A stretch of 64,000 nucleotides of DNA, taken from assembly GCA_019671135.1 (NCBI GenBank), contig JAHRHY010000008.1:496001-560000 (forward strand), given 5' to 3'. Origin of the DNA: Linnemannia hyalina. Its lineage: Eukaryota; Mortierellomycota; Mortierellomycetes; Mortierellales; Mortierellaceae. Both the position numbers and the translations under genes were made by a program. The notes below the pieces were generated by a model. It worked only from the letters and a program-made list of their open reading frames with translations, ran no database searches and had not been told where the DNA came from. Shown here in pieces: positions 1-10,692 of the stretch. Positions within the stretch are counted from its first letter, which is position 1, and each line of letters begins with the position of its first letter.

Positions 1-363
1 TAATCATGGGGCGTGTAGTGTATTCATGATAAAAATGGAAGGATTCTTTTTTTTTCTTAGCGTCTCATCTCTTACCTCTTCACTCAGGTCCGACGTCAAC
101 AGGTAAGCACGACTTTTTGTGCCCCACCCCCTGAGTTAAAAAAGCATTTTACGAAACAAGTAAAACAACCAAAACAAAAAAAAAAAGCAAACGAAAATTA
201 TTGATCACTTTCCTATTCATCCTTCTCTCGCATCATGATTCTTTATCTCTTTTTCTTTTTTGTGTGTTGGAGGAGGGGGGGGGTTTGTATGTTGTGCTTT
301 TGTATCTCTCTCTCTCTCTCTCTCTCTCGCTCTCTTTCTCTCTCGCAATGAGCTTTCAAGATA
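1..363. other. 3' flank of the O-GlcNAc transferase gene
   Basis: No gene is visible here. The stretch lies downstream of the stop codon of the minus-strand gene that ends at 364 and holds simple sequence: an A-rich run near 170-187, a G run near 274-284 and a (TC)n tract near 305-330. The short open frames are CT-repeat artefacts. Any gene to the left lies outside the window. Confidence 0.6.
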
Positions 364-3300
364 TCAATCGGAAACAAAGATGCAGCCCAGGTCAGGTCGC
401 CGGATTTGCTGATCCAGCCGCTCGACTTTAGACCTCATCGCGCCACTGCCTGCTCTGCCTTGCAAATGGGCACTACTCGAACGCCGCGGCTCTCCCTGCT
501 GACCAGGGTCGATCTGCCCCTCCGGCATACCATATCCTCCAAACGTACCCTCGCTCCCATTCGAACTTGGCTTGCTGTTACTTTGACCGTTGCCCGACTT
601 GACAGAGCTCAACTTGAAGCTACCACCCAGGTGCGACGTCGAATAACCATTGATCATGCCTGGGGAGTCAGACAGACTCCCATTCGTCGCTCCTGTAGGT
701 ACCGAGAGCGGTTGGGTTGGAGCGAATCCAGAGACAGATCCAGAGGCCGACTTGACGCTATCCGAGGGTCCCGAGGATCCTGAACCCAATGACTCAGCTG
801 CTGCTGCAGATCCCTGCGCTCCAATGGACGACACCCCCTTACCGACTCCGTTGGCGTTGCTGTGTGCCAAAAGACTGGTCGAGGTAGTCGCAGTCATAGA
901 ATCGATATCATGTTGGACAACAATGTTGCCATTCGACCTGCGCACATTACTCGTCGCGCCCTCCAAAAGCTCGTCAAACTCCTGGCCAGTCTCCCAACGT
1001 CTCCAAGCCTCACACAGACCCTTTTCCAAGTTGCGCGTCCACCGGAGCGTATCAAACAACAAAGACTGGTCACGCTGTTCCCAGAGAGCCCTACGAAGAT
1101 CCATCAATGGTCCATGTCCCATCCAATGAACGATGGACTGCTGAGATGCAGCCACCATGGGTTGTTGAACGCCGTTAGGGTATACAAGTGTCTGTGGCAT
1201 CTGACCGACCGTCATGGATCCAACTCCGTTCACCGAAAGTCCGTGGAAGGGCTGGACTAAACCTGCGCCAGGGGTTGCCATCGCGTGTGGGTGTCCAGCA
1301 AGACGGAGCTTCTGTCTCAAAGCACTGTCCGTAACATACTCCCAGTGGCATCCCTGTGCAAACTTGACTGCTCGATCCTTGTACTCCTCCTCCGAGTTGA
1401 CGACCATCTCGTGACCATGTCCGGTCGCGTAGGCGATACTGGCTCCGACTCTTGAGCACATCTTGTGGTTGTACTTGGGGAACGTCAGGATGGGTGTACC
1501 GCTCCACAAGATATCAGCAGCGGTCGTATGAGCATTACACTCGGGAGTGTCCAAGAACAGGTCCGCAATGCGTCCACGGTGGATGTGGATCTGCTTTGGA
1601 GCAACATCTGTAAAGATGACTCGGGATGCGACAGAGGGGCCTGCCCACTCGTTGGCGGTGCGGAGCAAGTGCGGTTCACCGGCAGCGGGGAACCGGAGCA
1701 ACCACAAAATCGCATTTGGAACTTTGGCCAAAATCTGCAGCCACACTTTGAAAATCTGCGGATCGATCTATTATATCACATATTAGAACGAAGTTAGTAC
1801 GATATGCTCACGCTCAAGGCAACATACCAAAGTCAAGTATACAGCCATTCAAAGGGAAAATGAATCGTTACCTTGTAGAGCTGGTTAAAGTTGGCAAAGA
1901 TAACAGTGTTTTCGGCAAGGCCAGGGAAGAGCTCCTTGCGCATCTGCCAGCGACGGTCCTGCTCCAGAACCCACGACCACTCGGAACTCATGGCAAGGTG
2001 AGGCTCGGTGGCCAGGAGCAATCGACGTTCTTGCTCCTTCTCCTCCTCGCGGAAGCCTTGTCGGTGGTCGTTGACAAAGTAACTGTGGGGCATGTAAATA
2101 AACTTTTCAGTGTATACCCAGTCGTCACTGGTATCCTCGGGATCAACATCACCCTCGAAATCGGAAATGGCGTGCTGTGACAGCGATCCAATAGTTGGGC
2201 TAGAGACCTTGTCAACACTTGGCTCGGACTTGATCTCCCGCTCGGCCTTGGTACTTGACCGCCGCTTCGATCCGGATCCGGATCCTGACAATGTGGAGTC
2301 GCCGTTACTGGAGGATGCCGCGTTCTCGATGATGAAGGATCGCTGCTTCCGTTTCCATGCCACACCGCTGACCATCTCTGGTGGGCAAACGATGGGATCC
2401 GCCACGATCCAGTCGCACCATCCCGCTCCCAACGTTCCTGCGAATCCCATGAAGGAGACTTGAACTGGGCAAGGACGCGCCGCAAAGACCTCGTTTCGAG
2501 CTCCTTTGGTGTATCCGTTCAAGTTGACGAGAACATGGATTCCATCCGCAACAACGCGCTCCACAATAGCCTGGTTGCTCCAGGTTGACACCTCAATAAA
2601 ATGTTCCACCTCGCTCTGGATCTTGGCTCGGTAAGGTGTTTGATCGGCCGGGGTGGTAGCGTAACAGAAGATCTCAAATCGGTTCTTGTCGTGCATGCCA
2701 AACACACTCTGCATAAGATGCGACAGAGGGTGGTTGTTGAAGTCACTACTGACGTAGCCAATCTTGAGTCGAGAGGTCGGTGGCGTAGGAGGAGGGTAGA
2801 CGGTTGTTGGCAGCCAATGCGATCCCAGTGTTCCGTGAGAGATGCGCAAGGCATTCCTGTGAGAGATCAGTCGGATCTGGCGAGCCGACAATGGATAGGT
2901 AAAAGTATGGAATGGCAAAACTGTTGGAACAGGAGGCGCCGACATGCCATGTGGGAGCATAGGTCTTTGAAACTGCTCAGCCAATTCCGCGCTTGTTCGC
3001 CGAGGACGCTTAGGGTTGGCACCGTACTTCTCCAGGTACCACCGCCTCTGCAATCGACGCGATGCCCTTTCGAGCAATCGGATGATCCAGCCACCCTCGT
3101 TGCGGCGATCCTTGGCATCGGTGCGGTTGCACCAAAAGTCGAGGCGGGACTGCCAAAGCTGAGCGTCGGGATGACGCGGGTTCGAATCCAAAAAGGACCG
3201 GAGAATAACCTGCCACAGCTGTTGACGGAACAATCTAACAAGACCCATGCCCCACACAGCACCCTCTGTGAGCTGTTTCTCAACGATCTCGGAAACTCGT

Positions 3301-5693
3301 CCCATCCATCCTGAGACGGGTTGCTTGTCAGTCGGCGAAAGTTTCATAACCACGAGCTGGCCCTCCATCGTCACGCTGACGGGTCCGACACCACCTCTGC
3401 CACGCCAATCACAAACGCCTCCCAAGGCGTTGACCAGACCGCAGACAGCCTCGGAAAAGTTGGGGTTGATCTCCACGGCTCGCAGGTACCACTGGATACT
3501 CTCCTGGACCTTGCCCAGATCCTTGACCGCGTTTCCGAGGTTGGCAAGAGCGACATCGAACTTGGGGTTGCACTCGACAGCCTTCTCATACATGGCCACA
3601 GCTTCGTTGAGTTGACCCATATCCTTGAGAAGTGATCCCAGGTTGGTGTACAAATGAGGGTGGCGAGGATCGAGTTGAAGGCCATAGTTGTAGAACTGCA
3701 GCGCCAATGCCTGTCCTGTCATGGGGTAAGCGGGCGCCACCTGCGCAGGAACCACCAATCCATTCGACTGAACCTCGAGCTGCATGGGTTGGACGGCAGG
3801 GGGGTAAGAAAAGATCTTGGCGGTCGGTGGAATGGAGCTCAGCAAGATACCGAGGTTGTTGCAGGTCGAAGGCGACGGGTTGAGAGCCAGACTGAGGTAG
3901 TACAGAGGCAGAAGCATCGACATGGTGGGAACATAGTTATCCGTTCCTGCGAGCTCCTTCGCCTTGGCTGGTTGATCCATCACGTCCTGATACAACTTGG
4001 CCAGGGTCAACAGGATTGTGCTTGTGGTCTGGTTCGCCTGCTGCCAAAGCGTCGAACTGACTCCTCCAACGGGATGACCAGCTGCGTCGGTACATGAAGC
4101 AGCCAAAGCTGCGAGACCAGGAAGGATACCCCCGTTCTCACGGAAGATAACCTGGGTGACTTGGAGGGCTTCCTCGGGTCGGAGGAGAAGCATGACTCCC
4201 TCAAGTTCTGCGGCGCTGGGCCGACTGTATCCGGCAGCCATTCTGGTCAGACACATAATCTCGTTCACGACCTGCATTGCTCCGATGCCTGCTCCAAAGA
4301 CAATCTCCAGACTCCGTTCATACTCTTGACGTGCGCCAGCGATATCGCCGAGTGCGTACTTAAGATTACCCTTGGCGTAAAGGAGATTCTGAAGACGGGG
4401 AGTATGTTGGATCGGGAGTGGCGGAGGCTGTTCTCCTGTGGAATCACTGGGATCTGGAAGAACGTTGGCCTCGACAAACTCGCAGATCTTGAGAGCCTCC
4501 TTGTATCGAGGAGGTTGTTGGGTAGTCGTTGTGGGCTTGTCGATTTTTGGTTTGGATGGGTTTGCAGCGGCTGAGGACGTTTCATCAGCCAATGTCTCTG
4601 CCGAAGTCTGAGCTTGCGTCTCTGTGGCGCCATATCCAGAACACAAAACTCCGATCAAATTCTCGACAGCGTCCCAGTATCCAGGTCGGAGCCGAACAGC
4701 TTTCCACCACCACGATTCGGCCTCCGGTTGCCTTCCCATGCTTCGCAATGTTGTTCCGATATTGCTCATAGCCTCCACGTAGTTGGGGTCCTTTGTAAGG
4801 ATGAGGTGGTTGTAGTGAAGCGACATTTTGTAGTTGCGCTGTGTGTAGTAAACACAAGCAAGGAGAAGGAGTGTTGGTAAGTGGGATTTGTGGATCGTGC
4901 TGATCGTTTGCAAGATGGGGATAAGAGGCGATGTTGGCGAAGGGTTGGCTGCCTCCGAGGCGTAGAGCATATGCGCGTATGAGAGCAATTGATCTATTAA
5001 ATTACAAAACAAAATAATTATAAAGGTTAGTCTTCATTGCCAAACAGTAATGGCTCCTGTCGTTGTCATAGCAGCATCGCAATCGACAAACTTTTAATGC
5101 ATTTACCTCTCCATTCTTCCTCTCTGGCATCAATGATCAGCTGCTGGTTCTTGCCGTCAGCGAGTTGAACCTGGACAACCATTTGTGTGTGTGGCGCTTG
5201 AGGGAGTTGGACTTTGGTCACTGTCATTGAACCCGCAGGAATGCTGGTGGCAGGCTGCGGCTGACCCTGCAATTGGTGTTGCTCCTGCTGCTGTTGTTGC
5301 TGTGCTGCTGCAACCGCTGCTGCTGCCAACATCATCTGGTGCTGTTGCTGTTGCTGCTGCTCCTGGCCTTGGCGGTGTTGATCGTAGATCATTTGCTGAA
5401 GCTGAAGCAACTGCTGCTGCTGCTGCTGTTGCTGCTGTTGCGCCTGAACTTGGGCTTGCGCTTGCGCGTGGGCCTGCGCTTGCACTTGAGCCTGATGATG
5501 ATGGTGTAGTTGGAGCTGCTGACTAATCCCTTGAGTAGAATACTGCAGATGAGATGCTGCGGGCAGCGCATGAGCGAATCCGTTGAGTGATGCCTGCTGA
5601 TCCAATGACGACTGCAGTTGATACTGAATAGGCTGATGTTGCTGGCCAGAGTAGAGCTGCTGGAGTTGTTGCTGTTGGAGCTGCTGCTGCTGC

Positions 5694-5748
<55 letters not shown>

Positions 5749-6634
5749 GGATGGCGTGTTGAAGCTGTTGCTGTTGAAGCTGGGCCTGGGATGCTTGATA
5801 TTGCAGAGGTTGCTGAGCAGCTTGACTCAAAAGTTGCTGCTGATGGTGTACTTGAGGGTGATATGACGATGGCGTTGAGTAATGAGGATGTTGCGCTGAC
5901 TGCTGACCAAGGTGCGAGTAGCTAGAGGACGCAAGGCGCTGCTGCTGATGCTGGTGCTGTTGTTGCTGTTGTTGCTGTTGTTGGTACTGAAGCTGTGCCT
6001 GCTGAGGATCCAATGGAGGTTGTATATGGCTTGAATGCTGCCCGTAGTCATGCTGTGATGATTGCCCTGCGGGCTGTCGGAATGGTTGGTGTTGTTGATG
6101 TGAGCCATAAAGGATACGATCCGGCTTTTGTGATGTGTATGCTGGATGGGTGCCCTGTGGTTGTTGCATAAGCGAATGAGAGTCCTCATAAGAGTGAGCC
6201 ACGGAGGGATACTGAAGGATGCTGTCGAGATATTGGTGGTCAGAAAAGCTGCCTCTGGCCAGGCGCGCCCGCTGTATTTCATTGTGGTGGTAAGCGTCCA
6301 CGCTCCCGGATCGTTCAAGTCGGAGCCAGCCGCGATCTGGGTTATAGTAGTAAGAAAGTGTGTTGGGTGACGGTGGCGGTTGCATCAATGGTGGTAATTG
6401 CTGTTGCAGGTGGGCCTGGTAGGACTGTATGCTTTTGGCGTATTGCTGTTGTGGTTGGAGTTGCGTCTGAGCTTGAGCTTGTTGCTGTTGTTGATGCTGT
6501 TGATGTTGTTGCTGGAGCTGCTGTTGTTGTTGTACTGCTGCCGAAGTATAGTCGCGCACGAATGCGGTGGCAGTATTTTGAGGATCATAGCCATTGGCCG
6601 CATCCATGTGTGGCCTAGCTTGTGAAGATGACAT
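364..6634 (-). CDS. OGT: O-GlcNAc transferase (GT41), Gln-rich N-terminus
   Basis: Three coding exons, 5107-6634, 1872-4993 and 364-1767, join to 2017 aa. The enzyme transfers GlcNAc from UDP-GlcNAc to Ser/Thr of nuclear and cytosolic proteins. Residues 1-509 (exon 1) are almost all Gln/His/Ser, with a run of about 24 Gln encoded largely by pure CAA (5697-5750). TPR repeats fill about 510-1080, including the typical YTNLGSLLKDMGQLNEA unit. The GT41 domain starts near 1250: DFNNHPLSHLMQS carries the catalytic-domain His, NLNGYTKGARNE and YMPHSYFVNDH follow, FNQLYK ends with Lys1550 (human Lys842 equivalent, UDP binding) and CNAHTT holds His1630. About 80 extra residues sit before the YMPHS motif, and a disordered Ser/Gly-rich tail of about 300 residues follows the domain. 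Exon 2/3 splicing falls exactly after Lys1550. Family assignment is very secure; the start is the first ATG after a likely 5'UTR intron. Confidence 0.95.
5694..5757 (-). repeat. CAA/CAG polyglutamine microsatellite in OGT
   Basis: A nearly pure CAA array on the coding strand (GTT on the plus strand), about 18 units, flanked by CAG units. It encodes most of a ~24-residue Gln run. Such an array is likely to vary in length between strains. Confidence 0.85.
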
Positions 6635-6850
6635 CTGGAAGAGGGGTTGAAAGTCATACGTGTAAGTGCGGAAAAAATAAAATGCAAACGAGGCTGATCA
6701 GTCATAGTTGTACGACAGGTAGTTCAAGCGGACAAGTCATATCGCTACTCCACAAGGAGCTCCTGTATTCTCTTTCCTGTACGCCCTCCTCTTCTTCTCC
6801 GCACCATCACGCTCATTCAAAGGAAACAATAAACATCGTCATGGCCTTAC
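6635..6850 (-). other. probable 5'UTR intron of OGT
   Basis: On the minus strand a strong donor (CACAG then GTAAGG, at 6850) is followed by a pyrimidine-rich tract and an acceptor CCTCTTCCAG that directly abuts the start codon at 6634. The presumed leader exon upstream has no ATG between about 6851 and 6940. This is a sequence-based prediction of splicing in the leader. Confidence 0.55.
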
Positions 6851-8599
6851 CTGTGTTGTTGTACAATAGGATAGAACGTGGGGAGTGAAAAAAAAATACC
6901 CCTCTGTTGTCGAGTTCCAGTCTGCAAAGTGTGTAGAAGAGAAAAGAGAAAGCTGATCTATCGAAGGATGGAACGGGAAAGAAGATCTTTCGTTAGTGCA
7001 ACTCAGTCACTGAGAACACTCTGAAGAAGAGATAAAAGAGAGCCATCATCATCATCATCTCCAGTCGGAGGCGCGACAAGAGAGAGAACGAGGGGCAAGG
7101 GCAAACGGAGTGGGGAAAAGCAAACTCCAGAGATTCCCGAGGATATATATGGACTAGAGCAGGCGCTGAACGCTCTCCGTTCTTGTCTCCTCTGTCTGTC
7201 TTCCTGTCTGTTCTGTCTGTCCTGCTGCAGCGCAGGGCAGTCTACGTCTCTCTTTTATCTCCAATGGGTCTGGGTTTTTATGTTGTCCTTTGTTTGTGGT
7301 CCTTGGTCCGTCTTTAGCACGACCCTCTGTCGGCCTTAGGCTCAAAGGGTAAAACACTCATACTCCTACTCCTCCTCCGTCGTCATAGTCGCCAGGCCAA
7401 AATGACGCGGGCCCCATCCCAAAAATAACAGAAAGACAAACAAAGAAGCACAGTCGATGCCTGTCGGGTCGCAAATGTGGGATGTGTTCCAGAGGTGTGG
7501 TAGTGAATCATGGCGAAGGGAGGCTGGGCTTGTAGTTGCATTCCTGGAGGCGTGTTGTTGATGATTGCGACTAAAAAAAAGTGTTAGCAGCAAGGGGCAA
7601 GCGAGAGGTCTAGGCACACTACTGCTGCTGCTACTCCCGTTTTGTTCGTGTTGCTCCTGTTGATACTGCTCCTGATAGGCTGTGAACTGTCCTTGTCGTA
7701 TGCAAAAGAAGCTGACTGGGTCTTTGATGGACAGACAACGATAATAAGCCAACAAAGATAAGCCTGAGGAAGCGTGGTAGTGATGAGGGTGTTGGTGGTG
7801 TTGTTCCCCCCTCAATATGCGAATGGGCTACGAGTCATTCGTTGGATGGTGTTGGTTGGTTGGTTGGTTGCCCAGGTTTACAAGCGAGGACCCGCACCGT
7901 TTTTCCTTCTTTTTGTCGAATGACATTTGTGTTGCTGATGTGCTCAAACGGCTTGAAGGGAAAATAGACTCTTTCCCATTGTTTTTTTGCGTTTCCCACT
8001 CCAACGTTCAACGCAGTCCGGGAACCCGCAATTTTTTTTCCTTTTCATTTCAAACCGAGACGACTTGGCCTCCCTCCCATGTCTCCTTGTGGTGGACCAC
8101 AATTGTCTTGCGTCGTGCGTCTGTTTTGTTCCCATGTCACAAAGAAAAAGGAATGCACGTTCGTTACGCCCAGCCAGTGTGCTTGCATTGCCCCATGGTG
8201 TGTATGGGTGTTTATGAGGAGGAGGAATGTATGCTTTTTGAGAGACAGAGGGCAGGGTATAAAGCAACAAAGAGTGGTTTGTTTATGTCGCCGTCGTTGA
8301 TGTTTGTGCTATTGTTGATTGTTGTCGCAGCTTCTGTGTCTGTGTTATGTGAGAGTGTGAGAGCTGGTTTGAGTTGCCTCTCTTCTGTTGTTAGTTTTTT
8401 TTTTACCTTTTGAATAATGCTAAAAATGAGAGCGTAACAGGTGTAGTAAAGTAAAAAAGGAAAGAAGAGAAAGGCGTTGTCTCTGGAAGGGCTTGGGTGT
8501 GAAGAATGAATGAATGAATGAAAGAATGAATAGGCGAGTGTGTATGAGAGTGTGAGAGTATGAGGGTTAATGAGAGTGGGTCGTTTTAGTTGAGAAGGT

Positions 8600-8880
8600 G
8601 AATGAGTAGGTGTATGAAAGAAGGAAAAAAGAAAGAAAAAAGAGGGTCGGTGCGATCGACCGAGAACAACGAGCGACGGAGAGAAGGGGTGGGGGGAAGG
8701 AAGGAGGTAGAGAGAGAGAGAAGGAGAGAGAAGGAGAGAGAAGGAGATGAAGAAGAGGAAGAGCAAAGGGAAGGAAGAGGAGGAGGACGAAGAAGAGGAG
8801 GAGGACGAAGAAGAGGAGGAGGAGAACAAACTGGTGGCAAAGTGAAAGAGCAGAAGGAAGAAGAAGAAAAAAAGTCAACA
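8600..8880. repeat. polypurine/polypyrimidine tract
   Basis: The plus strand is almost entirely A and G for about 280 bases, built from GAGAGAAG and GAGGAGGAC-like units. No reading frame in it looks like a real protein. Confidence 0.8.
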
Positions 8881-9742
8881 ACACAGAAGAGTCGTAGTCA
8901 ATAGAAAGAGAATTCAATTGAAATATCAAAGTGATTTGCAATTCAGTCACAGCAAACAGTTCTTCAATGACGATGATGTCAAACAACAACTTTGTTCGGG
9001 GACTCGACTCTCGAATCTTCTCTTTAATCACTCGCTACGCACTCACTCACCCACTCAGCACTCACTCACCCGGCCTGATCCTTGCTAAAACACAACAATG
9101 GGATACCCTTGCATACCAGGCAAGGGCTTTGGCTTCTTTGTCTATCTTTTACCCTACCTTCACTCCGCTATCTTCGTTTCATTCAATAGTTCTCTTCTAG
9201 TCTTCCTTCCCCTTCCTCGGAGACGTGGAGGGATTGATTTGCCGTTGTTGTTCTTCCTCTTTCCCTCTTTCTTTGTCTCCTTTTTTCCCTTTCTTTGTTT
9301 GCTTCCATCGGCTCAACTGAATGAAATATAAAAAAAGTTTTATTACTCTGTTCACAAAACCCGCCGCGTCCTTCAACGAACTACTTAGTACCTGTGCTAT
9401 TCTTGTTCCTCTCTGTCCCAACTTCATCTACTTCTTCTTAATCTTTCTTATCCCTCCCTTTACTCAATAGCAACAATAAAACCGAGCTACCCCCTCTACT
9501 TTGATAAGTATTTCTGAGCTAGTAGCTTGAAAAAAGATGCCAGTGTGTGTATCGTGACATCATGAGGATGATCCGGGGGCCTATCCAAATTGATCTCAGA
9601 AGGGAAGATCTTAGTCCGAGTACTATAGCTATAGCAAATAGGTACCCTACCTGGTAGCCTTCTCATCCACAACCGAACACAATGATCTTGATGCCATCAA
9701 TTGTAACACTGCATGAATAAACAAGACCAGGGACCTGCAGCT

Positions 9743-9768
9743 GGGACAGGGACAGGGACAGGGACAGG
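9743..9768 (+). repeat. (GGGACA)4 array, G-quadruplex motif
   Basis: Four GGG runs at 9743, 9749, 9755 and 9761 are separated by identical three-base ACA loops, followed by a partial fifth unit. This matches the canonical G3-N3 quadruplex pattern exactly. Confidence 0.85.
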
Positions 9769-10692
9769 TTTAGACCATGGAAGACGAGAAGGAAAAGAGA
9801 TGCGAGAGAGGGTTTGTTTGTTCTTCTCTCGTCTCTCTTTGTATGTTTTGTGTTTTGAGATCTGTGGTTTACTATCCTTCGTCTCTCATCGTCTCATCAA
9901 CATATTTTATTCCCAGCCTGAAATGGAAAAGTAGACGAAGGAAAGAGGAGGAGGTGCAAAAACGTCTGAGTAATGAAGGAGTACTCTATTGCTACTACTA
10001 CTACTACTACTACTACTACCCAAAACCTCGCAAAGAAAAAAAGCATACATAGGACGACAACCAGCGATAGAACGAACAACAATACAAAAATGTCAGAACG
10101 ACAACTATCCACCTTAACCTTGACTATACACTTGGGATGAAACATATGAAAAGAGCGCGACGCAAAGCAAAGCAATGGTTGCCAACATCCCAACTTTTTT
10201 TTTTCTTTGGTCTGATGACGGAGGCGGGTGGGGTCTTGGATTGCTCTCAATCGTTCATTTTTTGCTCTCAGAACAACAGTTCAGACGGTCTACTGGGCGC
10301 TAAAAGCTATGTATGTGTGTACGTGCTCTGTCAATGAAAATTGGGATGTAGGATGGCATGGTAGCAAGTAGGGGCTAGATGGAGATGATTGCTAGGAAGG
10401 TTGGTGTTCCTCATAGAAATAGAAGAGCAACGCGCGTCATGAAAATTTCTTAACCTTCAATTGAATCTGCACATCATAGGTGCAGCCGCATGACCATAGA
10501 GCGGGCAAGCAAACATACATTCAACAGGGAGAAGGAAGTATGCTGGGGATGGTTTTTTATGAATGAAAAATGAAAAATACTCTACAATGGATGGTGATTA
10601 TGAGAAAGAAAAAAGAAAATGGATAAAGAAATGAAAAACCTCTCCGCGGACCTAACGTTAAAAATATGCAGCAATCTCAAAAGAAAACTGGT

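Larger units (their letters stand above)
6851..10692. other. 3.8 kb gene-poor region upstream of OGT
   Basis: I see no convincing gene. The region is full of simple sequence: (GTTG)n near 7848-7871, (AATG)n near 8503-8523, a purine-only tract near 8600-8880, a (GGGACA)n array at 9743-9768 and a (CTA)n array near 9994-10018. Open frames here are Ser/Leu/Pro-rich in one strand and Lys/Arg/Glu-rich in the other, as expected of skewed DNA. It probably holds the OGT promoter and leader (right-to-left transcription) and the NOP56 3' end. Confidence 0.5.

Noticed and set aside
5185..6625. Poly-Leu and poly-Val plus-strand frames
   Set aside because: They are antisense to the CAA/CAG repeats of the OGT N-terminus.
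7366..8829. Several frames upstream of OGT (7366-7815, 7817-8413, 8212-8829)
   Set aside because: Low-complexity, overlapping on both strands, no domain, no coherent splice sites; explained by strand-skewed simple sequence.
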